Assembly: GCA_964581105.1 (NCBI GenBank)
Contig: CAZOMB010000029.1
Span: 1-11,122, forward strand
Length of the DNA stretch: 11,122 nucleotides
Direction of reading: 5' to 3'
Source of the DNA: UBA10161 sp964581105
Lineage (GTDB): Archaea; Micrarchaeota; Micrarchaeia; Anstonellales; Anstonellaceae
Under the pieces are notes generated by a model. It saw only the letters and a program-made list of their open reading frames with translations, was not told the origin of the DNA and did not search any database. The translations under genes and the position numbers were made by a program. This document shows positions 4,937 to 11,122 of this stretch, piece by piece. Within the stretch, counting starts at the first letter, position 1; every line of letters begins with the position of its first letter.

Positions 4937-7753
4937 TCACAATGCTTTCTTCAGGTAGTTGCCAGTATAGCTTTTCCTGTCTTTTGCAATTTTTTCAGGG
5001 GTTCCGTATGCAACTACACTCCCCCCATCATCGCCTCCTTCTGGCCCTAAGTCAATGACATAATCAGCTGTTTTTATTACATCCAAATTGTGCTCTATTA
5101 CCAAAACAGTGTTTCCCCTGTCAACCAGCCTTTGAAGAACTGCCAAAAGCTTTGAGACATCTGCAAAGTGCAAACCAGTGGTTGGCTCATCAAGTATGTA
5201 AAAGGTTGAACCAGTGTCTCTTTTGGAAAGCTCAGAGGCCAGCTTTATCCTTTGTGCTTCTCCACCTGACAATGTAGTTGCAGGCTGCCCCAGGTGAATA
5301 TAGCCAAGCCCAACATCATTCATTGTTTCCAGCTTTTTCTTGATTTGCGGAATGTTCTGGAAAAATGAAAGAGCCTGCTCAACGCTCATCTCAAGAATGT
5401 CTGATATGTTTTTTCCCTTGTACCTTATTTGCAGGGTTTCAGCCTCATACCTTTTGCCATTGCACTCTTCGCAGGTAACATAAACATCCGGCAAAAACTG
5501 CATTTCAATCTTTTTTACCCCGTCCCCTTCGCATGCCTGGCACCTTCCTTTTGCAACATTAAATGAAAACTGGCCAGGCTCATAGCCCCTTGCCCTTGCA
5601 TCAGGGACGCCTGCAAACAATTCACGGATGGGGGTAAATGCCCCAATGTAAGTTGCAGGGTTTGACCTTGGTGTCCTGCCAATTGGAGACTGGTCAATTG
5701 CAATAACATTTGTCAAATTGTTTATTCCCTCAAGCCTTTCAAACTTTCCAGGCTCTTTTCTTGAATTGTGAAAATGCCTCATCAGTGCCTTGTAAAGTAT
5801 TTCATTCACAAGAGTTGATTTTCCTGAGCCAGATACGCCGGTAATGCACGTGAAAAGGCCAAGCGGGATTGGAACATTGATTTTCTTGAGGTTGTTTTCC
5901 CTTGCTTTTTTCACAACCAGCCAGTTTGTTGGCTGCCTTCTTATTTTTGGCACAGGTATTACCAGTTCCCTTCTCAAATAAGCCCCTGTAAGCGACTTTT
6001 TGCTCTTTTCAATATCTTTTGGCAGCCCTATTGCCATTATCCTGCCGCCATGCAAGCCTGCGCCTGGCCCTAAGTCAACCATAAAGTCAGAATTTCTCAT
6101 TGTTTCCTCATCATGCTCAACAACTATCAAAGTATTTCCTAAGTCTCTGAGGGACTTAAGGGTTGAAATGAGCTTTCCATTGTCCCGCTGGTGCAGGCCA
6201 ATTGAAGGCTCATCAAGTACATAGAGAACCCCTGTCAAATTTGAGCCTATCTGGGTTGCCAGCCTTATTCTCTGCGCCTCGCCACCTGAAAGAGTTCCGG
6301 TTATTCTTGAAAGGGAAAGATAGCCAACCCCAACATTAAGAAGAAAATCAAGCCTTGACTGAATCTCGCGCAATATTGGCTTTGCAATTGTTTCATGGCT
6401 TTTGCCAAGCTTTAATGAGCTGAAAAACCCATAAGCAGAGTCAATTGAAAGCTTTGTTGCCTCTATTATGTTTTTCCTGTTTATCTTGACCGCCAAAACT
6501 TCAGGTATAAGCCGGTTCCCTTTGCAGGACGGGCAGGAAAGCTCTCTCATGTATTTTTCCATTTCCTGCCTTCTTGCCTGTGACTGTGTTTGCCTGTAAA
6601 GCCTTTCTAAATTAGGTATTACACCCTCAAACCTTGACGAGCCCTCATGAGTATATTCCCCGTTTTTTGACTGCAGCTTAAACGGGATTTTTTCATCTGT
6701 TCCATAAAGTATTGCATGCTGCGCCTCTTTTGCAAGCAAATTAAACTGGGTTTCAAGGGAAAATCCGTGTTTGTTCGCCAACCCTTTCAAAAGCTGCATA
6801 TAATAGCTGCCCATTACAGCAGATTTCCATGGGGCAATCGCTCCTTCTGACAGCCTTTTTTTCCTGTCAGGCACTACCAAATCAACATCAAACTCTATTT
6901 TTACGCCCAAGCCATGGCATTCTGGGCATGCCCCATAGGGTGAATTGAAGGAAAACATCCTTGGCTGAAGCTGCCCAACTGAAACTCCGCAATCAGGGCA
7001 GGAATTTTTCTGGGAAAAAAGAAGTTCTTTTCTTTCAATTGCAGCTATTACTAACCCATCACTGCTTTCCCTTATCCCAGCTTTTAATGCCTCCAAAAGC
7101 CGCTGCCTGTTTTGCGCAACTGCAGAGAATTTGTCCACCATCAGCTCAATAGTGTGCCTTTTGTTCTTGTCAAGCTTTGGTATCTTTGAGTCAAGCTGCA
7201 TTATGCTTCCATTAAGCCTTATCCTGGAATAGCCCTTTTGTTGAAACTCATCAAACAGCTTTTCATACCTTCCCTTTTTTCCCCTTATCACAGGAGAAAT
7301 GATTTGCACAGTTTTCCCGGCTCCCTGCGCAATGATTGCATTTGCTATCTGCTCAGTTGTCTGCGAGCTTATCCTTTTGTTGCACTTGTGACAATGCGGA
7401 ATCCCAATCCTTGCAAAAAGCAGCCGCATATAATCATATATTTCAGTTGCAGTCCCAACAGTTGAGCGGGGATTTCTTGATGTGGTTTTCTGCTCAATTG
7501 AGATTGCAGGGGAAAGCCCTTCAATTGAGTCAACATCAGGCTTGTTCATAAGCCCCAAAAACTGCCTTGCATATGCTGAAAGCGACTCAACATACCTTCT
7601 TTGCCCCTCTGCATAAATGGTATTAAATGCCAAAGTCGACTTTCCTGAGCCAGAAAGCCCTGTTATTACGCTAAGCGTGTTCCTTGGTATTTCTAAGGAG
7701 ATGTTCTTCAAGTTGTGCTGCCTTGCTCCCTTTATTGTTATTTTGTCCTGCAT
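4937..7753 (-). CDS. uvrA: Excinuclease ABC subunit A
   Basis: This 938-residue protein is UvrA, the dimeric ATPase that scans DNA for distortions and loads UvrB. It shows the full tandem ABC arrangement. The first Walker A is at about 32-40 (GLSGSGKST) and the UvrB-binding region follows. Zinc module 1 has CPDC at 252-255 and CPEC at 276-279. The first ABC signature LSGGEAQRI starts near 488, with Walker B-type YVLDEPS at about 511-517. The second Walker A is at about 639-647 (GVSGSGKST). Zinc module 2 has CQAC at 738-741 and CEEC at 761-764. The second signature is at about 828-836, with YILDEPT at 852-858. Extra CxxC pairs lie at 121-124 and 407-410, as in the family. Length is normal and no key residue is missing. 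ATG 7753 was preferred over an in-frame TTG at 7783 because GGTGG precedes it and the family begins at this point (DKITIKGARQHNLKN). Confidence 0.97.
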   Translation of the reverse strand: MQDKITIKGARQHNLKNISLEIPRNTLSVITGLSGSGKSTLAFNTIYAEGQRRYVESLSAYARQFLGLMNKPDVDSIEGLSPAISIEQKTTSRNPRSTVGTATEIYDYMRLLFARIGIPHCHKCNKRISSQTTEQIANAIIAQGAGKTVQIISPVIRGKKGRYEKLFDEFQQKGYSRIRLNGSIMQLDSKIPKLDKNKRHTIELMVDKFSAVAQNRQRLLEALKAGIRESSDGLVIAAIERKELLFSQKNSCPDCGVSVGQLQPRMFSFNSPYGACPECHGLGVKIEFDVDLVVPDRKKRLSEGAIAPWKSAVMGSYYMQLLKGLANKHGFSLETQFNLLAKEAQHAILYGTDEKIPFKLQSKNGEYTHEGSSRFEGVIPNLERLYRQTQSQARRQEMEKYMRELSCPSCKGNRLIPEVLAVKINRKNIIEATKLSIDSAYGFFSSLKLGKSHETIAKPILREIQSRLDFLLNVGVGYLSLSRITGTLSGGEAQRIRLATQIGSNLTGVLYVLDEPSIGLHQRDNGKLISTLKSLRDLGNTLIVVEHDEETMRNSDFMVDLGPGAGLHGGRIMAIGLPKDIEKSKKSLTGAYLRRELVIPVPKIRRQPTNWLVVKKARENNLKKINVPIPLGLFTCITGVSGSGKSTLVNEILYKALMRHFHNSRKEPGKFERLEGINNLTNVIAIDQSPIGRTPRSNPATYIGAFTPIRELFAGVPDARARGYEPGQFSFNVAKGRCQACEGDGVKKIEMQFLPDVYVTCEECNGKRYEAETLQIRYKGKNISDILEMSVEQALSFFQNIPQIKKKLETMNDVGLGYIHLGQPATTLSGGEAQRIKLASELSKRDTGSTFYILDEPTTGLHFADVSKLLAVLQRLVDRGNTVLVIEHNLDVIKTADYVIDLGPEGGDDGGSVVAYGTPEKIAKDRKSYTGNYLKKAL

Positions 7754-7787
7754 TTTGCCACCAAAGTGCGCCTGATTGCTCAATTAA

Positions 7788-7797
7788 CCTTTAAATC
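7788..7797 (-). promoter_or_regulatory. TATA-like box for uvrA
   Basis: Read on the - strand, GATTTAAAGG lies about 40 bases before the uvrA start. It predicts a transcript start near 7766 and a short leader with the GGTGG ribosome site. It would let uvrA and the small membrane-protein gene be expressed separately from uvrB and the glycosyltransferase. Confidence 0.4.
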
Positions 7798-7831
7798 TCT
7801 GAGTACCCAGCCTTTCAGCCAGGGGGCATCA

Positions 7832-7847
7832 CTTTTCCTAGGAAAAG
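7832..7847. repeat. Perfect 16-bp palindrome between the glycosyltransferase gene and uvrA
   Basis: CTTTTCCTAGGAAAAG is its own reverse complement with no spacer. It lies 11 bases after the glycosyltransferase stop and about 35 bases upstream of the uvrA TATA-like box. A spacer-free palindrome makes a poor RNA hairpin but a good site for a symmetric DNA-binding dimer, so an operator for uvrA is more likely than a terminator. No regulator is identified. Confidence 0.5.
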
Positions 7848-7857
7848 CAGGACGGGT

Positions 7858-9192
7858 CTATTTTTCTGCTAATTCTCTTGCAATTTTCATTCCGTACCCA
7901 TCAAAAATATGGTTCCCTGATGCCATCTTCAAGACCGCTTTGGCAAGCGAGGCTGCCCCATCAAAAGCAGAAAGGCATACATATAGGATTTTCCGCTGGA
8001 AAGAAAGGTGCGTTTTCCATTTTAGAAGATAGGTTTTCCTTTTTCCAGTATCGTTTATCTGGCAGGAGTCTGCGATTAGAATTAATAGTGGCAAAGATTC
8101 TGATGATTGCAAATGAGTTTTGAAAATAGAAGTCAAAAATTTCTTGATAATAGGCCAGTCAAGTTTCACTGCAACTTGCGGCTCAAGTTTACGGGCTTTT
8201 TCTATCTCTCTGATTCTTGTACAAGGCTCTTCCCAGCTGGCAATTTCAAACCTCATTTTCCTTGCCTTTTGTCTGTATTTTTTCAGCTGTGGCATCCTGA
8301 ATTCGTAAAGCTTTTGGACAAGCTCAACAGCAAAAAAATACCAGGCCAGTACAAGGGCAAAATTTGAGATTTTGTTCTTGAGGCTGCCTGCAGCCAGCTG
8401 GAGTCGGCTAAGGAATATTTGCGGCATGTTATAAACTGAAAGAAGATTTTGATAGTGATATGTATTGTCAACCCTCCCTTTTTCAAGCAGCCTGAAGAGC
8501 TTTAGATGTGGGAAATAGGTTCTAAATATCATATTGTCAAGTACATTACATTTCAAGTCCGCCTTTTTCAGCCTGTAATAAAACTCAGCCTCATCACAGC
8601 CCATGTAAAGGGGAAGCGGATAAAGCCCGGTTTTCAGCAAAGTACTTGTCCTTATAAGGCTCCAGATAAATTCCCAGTGCCACTGCGGAAATATGGGCTT
8701 TTTTAGCTTGAGTAGGTGGTCTGGTTGGTAGAGAACACCCTCAAACATGAACCTTCCCCCAACATAATCTGCCTTGTTTTTCTCTGCTGATGAATAAAGC
8801 AGTTTTAGCGAGTCTTTTGAGAACGGGTATTTGTCAACATCTGTTGCTAAATAATATTTATAGCCGTATTTCAAGGCAAAAAGCTGGCCCAGATAAACAG
8901 CGCCAGCATAGCCAAGGTCTTTTTTCCTCTTGACATGAATTATTGAGAGCCTACTGTTTTTGATGAATTTGTCATCTTTTGCATATATGGCTGCAATGTC
9001 AAATTTCTTGAAATTCTGCTTTGACAGCTCCTTGAACATTTTGGATAGGCGTCTCTTGTCATGGAAAGAGGGAATTATAAGAAGCACTTCACCTTTTAGT
9101 TCCCTTCGCATGTCTTTAGTTGGGCCCTGCAGCTCCTCAAGCTTTGGCGGCTTGTGAAAATATTTTGTGATATCCTGAAATTCTATTTTCAT
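7858..9192 (-). CDS. Family 2-like (GT-A fold) glycosyltransferase
   Basis: This 444-residue protein looks like a GT-A-fold glycosyltransferase that transfers a sugar from a nucleotide donor. An N-terminal nucleotide-binding region (about 34-120) begins with GEVLLIIPSFHD and holds DLGYAGAVYLG at 92-102, similar to the donor-binding helix of family 2 enzymes. The metal-binding DxD is TDVD at 117-120. The acceptor-side motif is MGCDEAEFYYRL at 197-208, with acidic residues at 200, 201 and 203. An aromatic WHW lies at 171-173, and a hydrophobic helix at about 277-295 could anchor it to the membrane. The last 100 or so residues are not recognisable. Its ATG overlaps the uvrB stop (ATGA), so the two genes are co-translated, yet a repair role is not implied. 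The sugar and acceptor cannot be read from the sequence; envelope glycan or protein glycosylation are the general possibilities. Confidence 0.75.
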   Translation of the reverse strand: MKIEFQDITKYFHKPPKLEELQGPTKDMRRELKGEVLLIIPSFHDKRRLSKMFKELSKQNFKKFDIAAIYAKDDKFIKNSRLSIIHVKRKKDLGYAGAVYLGQLFALKYGYKYYLATDVDKYPFSKDSLKLLYSSAEKNKADYVGGRFMFEGVLYQPDHLLKLKKPIFPQWHWEFIWSLIRTSTLLKTGLYPLPLYMGCDEAEFYYRLKKADLKCNVLDNMIFRTYFPHLKLFRLLEKGRVDNTYHYQNLLSVYNMPQIFLSRLQLAAGSLKNKISNFALVLAWYFFAVELVQKLYEFRMPQLKKYRQKARKMRFEIASWEEPCTRIREIEKARKLEPQVAVKLDWPIIKKFLTSIFKTHLQSSESLPLLILIADSCQINDTGKRKTYLLKWKTHLSFQRKILYVCLSAFDGAASLAKAVLKMASGNHIFDGYGMKIARELAEK

Positions 9193-11122
9193 TTGCTCTT
9201 TCTCCTTTTGCCCTTTCCCCTAATTTTGCCCTTTATTTCTGAGAGCTGGTCCCTTATCTGGATTGCCTTTTCAAAGTCAAGCTCTTCTGCTGCCTTTTTC
9301 ATTTCCATCTCCAAATTGATTGCAAATGCGCGGAGTTCACTTTTTTGGGCTTTTTTGCCTGCCTTTTTCTCAAGCTGCGACTTCTCAATTCTCTTTTCTA
9401 TTGTTTTTGGGGTTATCTTGTGCTTTTTATTGTACTCTTGCTGAACAGCTCTTCTCCTTTGGGTTTCAGCAACAGCAGAGTCTATTGCTTCTGTCCTTTT
9501 GTCGCAATAAAGGATCACTGTGCCGTTCAGGTTGCGCGATGCCCTGCCCATTGTCTGTATAAGCGAGGTCTCATTCCTCAAAAAGCCCTCCTTGTCAGCA
9601 TCAAGTATTGCAACAAGCGACACTTCAGGGATATCAAGCCCTTCACGAAGCAGGTTTATTCCAACAAGGCAGTCAAACTCCCCAAGCCGCAATCTCCTGA
9701 TTATTTCTGTCCTTTGCATTGTTTCAATTTCAGAGTGCAAATACCTGACCCTGATTCCATGCTGCGTAAGAAAATCTGTCAAATCCTCTGCCATTCTTTT
9801 TGTTAAGGTAGTGACAAGGGTCCTTTCGTTTTTCTTTGCCCTTTTCTGCACTTCTTTCATCAGGTCAGCAACTTGGCCTTTGGTTTTCCTTACCTCAACT
9901 TTTGGGTCCAGAAGGCCAGTTGGCCTTACAAGCTGCTCAACAATCTGCTTTGATGCGCCCCGCTCATATTCTTTGGGCGTTGCAGAGACAAATATCACAT
10001 TTTTCAAATACTTTTCAAATTCCTCAAATTTCAATGGCCTGTTGTCATAAGCAGAAGGCAGCCTAAACCCATAGTCAATCAAATTCTTTTTCCTTGTCCT
10101 GTCGCCCTTATTCATGCCATGAAGCTGGGGAATTGTGACATGCGACTCATCAATCACTATTATTGAGCCTTTTGGAAGAAAGTCCATCAAAGTATAGGGG
10201 GGCTGGCCTGGCGACCTTCCGTCAAAATGCCTTGAATAATTTTCAATGCCTTTGCAATAGCCTAATTCCTCAATAAGCTCCAAATCATAATTTGTCCGGG
10301 TTTTTATCCTATGGGCCTCAAGGTCATTAAGCTCAGGAAGGCGCTGCTCAAGCTCAACTCTTATCTGCTTTAATGCCCTTTGCCTGTGCGTTTCCGGCAC
10401 AAGGTAATGCTTTGCAGGGAATATTCTCACTTCATTCATTTCTTCCAGCTTTGAGCATGAAACAGGCTCTAAAAGCAGTATTTTCTCAATTTTGTCATTA
10501 TTCAGAACAACTCTTATTATCTCCCTCTGGTAGCCTGGCACAATGTCAACAGTATCTCCCTTTGCCCTGAAAATGCCGGGCTTTATCTCAAAATCATTCC
10601 TTTCATACTGGATTGAAATCAGTGAGGCAAGTAATGTTGAGCGGCCAACAGCGCTTCCCTTTTTTATTTCAAAGGACATGTTCAGCCATTCTTTTGGAGA
10701 GCCAAGCCCATAAATGCATGAAACAGTTGAGACAATGACTGCAGGGCCATCTGACAGCAGCTGTGCAGTTGACTGCAGCCTCAGCCTTTCTATTTTCTCA
10801 TTTATCTGAGCATCCTTTTCAATATAGGTGTCAGTCTGTGGTATATAGCTTTCTGGCTGGTAATAATCATAATAAGAAACAAAGTAGCCTACCTTGTTTT
10901 TAGGGAAAAACTGCCTGAACTCTGAGTAAAGCTGCGCTGCCAAAGTCTTGTTGTGCGAAATAACAAGTGCTGTTTTGCCTGTTTTTGCTATTACATTTGC
11001 TATTGTAAACGTCTTTCCAGAGCCAGTTACACCTAGCAAAGTCTGAAGCCCGCCTTGCTTGACTCCTTTAACCAGCTTTTCAATTGCCTGAGGCTGGTCT
11101 CCAGAAGGCTCAAAGCCAGCTG
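9189..11122 (-). CDS. uvrB: Excinuclease ABC subunit B, 5' end outside the window
   Basis: UvrB is the helicase-like subunit that verifies damage handed over by UvrA and recruits UvrC. The visible 643 residues begin within the N-terminal GFEPSGDQPQAIEKL segment, so roughly a dozen residues and the start codon lie beyond the right edge. The open frame runs to the edge, so the internal TTG at 11039 is not the start. Visible features in order are Walker A GVTGSGKT, the damage-probing beta-hairpin region (YYDYYQPESYIPQTDTYIEK), the DEAD-like box VIDESH, helicase motif VI QTMGRASRN, and a C-terminal UVR motif (ELDFEKAIQIRDQL) that pairs with the UVR motif of UvrC. The protein ends in a very basic tail (KGKRRKSK). 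All expected motifs are intact. The stop overlaps the next gene's start by four bases. Confidence 0.97.
   Translation of the reverse strand, partial: AGFEPSGDQPQAIEKLVKGVKQGGLQTLLGVTGSGKTFTIANVIAKTGKTALVISHNKTLAAQLYSEFRQFFPKNKVGYFVSYYDYYQPESYIPQTDTYIEKDAQINEKIERLRLQSTAQLLSDGPAVIVSTVSCIYGLGSPKEWLNMSFEIKKGSAVGRSTLLASLISIQYERNDFEIKPGIFRAKGDTVDIVPGYQREIIRVVLNNDKIEKILLLEPVSCSKLEEMNEVRIFPAKHYLVPETHRQRALKQIRVELEQRLPELNDLEAHRIKTRTNYDLELIEELGYCKGIENYSRHFDGRSPGQPPYTLMDFLPKGSIIVIDESHVTIPQLHGMNKGDRTRKKNLIDYGFRLPSAYDNRPLKFEEFEKYLKNVIFVSATPKEYERGASKQIVEQLVRPTGLLDPKVEVRKTKGQVADLMKEVQKRAKKNERTLVTTLTKRMAEDLTDFLTQHGIRVRYLHSEIETMQRTEIIRRLRLGEFDCLVGINLLREGLDIPEVSLVAILDADKEGFLRNETSLIQTMGRASRNLNGTVILYCDKRTEAIDSAVAETQRRRAVQQEYNKKHKITPKTIEKRIEKSQLEKKAGKKAQKSELRAFAINLEMEMKKAAEELDFEKAIQIRDQLSEIKGKIRGKGKRRKSK

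Noticed and set aside
7754..7783. TTG 7783 as the uvrA start
   Set aside because: The ten added residues are not part of the family N-terminus, and ATG 7753 has a GGTGG ribosome site at good spacing.
8283..8486. Short open frames opposite or inside the long genes, such as a 67-residue one within the glycosyltransferase gene
   Set aside because: They overlap strongly supported genes, show low-complexity residue make-up, and lack ribosome sites or family resemblance.
1..11122. CRISPR array, insertion sequence or integrated element
   Set aside because: No regularly spaced direct repeats, transposase or integrase motifs, or terminal inverted repeats with target duplications were seen.

Overview
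The window looks archaeal. It carries a nascent polypeptide-associated complex protein of the archaeal NAC-plus-UBA form, Shine-Dalgarno sites of the GGAGG/GGTG type close to starts, and A/T-rich TATA-like boxes about 25 nt ahead of likely transcript starts. Codon use is A/T-leaning with very short gaps and several gene overlaps, as in small archaeal genomes. A DPANN-type lineage is a reasonable guess, but nothing here settles the phylum. A complete bacterial-style UvrABC excision-repair set is present, which archaea are generally thought to have acquired by transfer.

Layout: two + strand blocks are followed by a - strand block that converges on them. (1) 123-1173 (+): a creatininase-family amidohydrolase, then NAC, tightly coupled. 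(2) 1174-1354: an intergenic stretch with its own TATA-like box, two stable hairpins (one with a cUUCGg tetraloop), a competing long-range helix and a T-rich end, which together suggest a small RNA. A second TATA-like box and a 22-bp inverted repeat lie in front of the next gene. (3) 1355-4677 (+): a winged-helix/minimal-nucleotidyltransferase fusion, a HEPN-domain partner overlapping it, uvrC, and a polytopic membrane protein of unknown role. (4) 11122-4703 (-): uvrB (5' end outside the window), a family 2-like glycosyltransferase overlapping uvrB by four bases, uvrA with a probable promoter of its own, and a small two-helix membrane protein whose ribosome site overlaps the end of uvrA.

How the genes fit together: UvrA and UvrB recognise and verify bulky DNA lesions, and UvrC cuts on both sides. 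The two transcription units therefore supply the whole damage-excision step, converging head to head. The HEPN/nucleotidyltransferase pair resembles toxin-antitoxin modules and reads straight into uvrC. Its winged-helix part and the inverted repeat over its predicted start suggest autoregulation that would also affect uvrC. UvrC here ends just after its second nuclease centre and lacks the usual C-terminal helix-hairpin-helix domain.

The most interesting unexplained elements are the candidate structured RNA at about 1209-1280, the operator-like repeat at 1317-1338, the HEPN protein whose expected catalytic histidine appears to be tyrosine, and the perfect 16-bp palindrome before uvrA.
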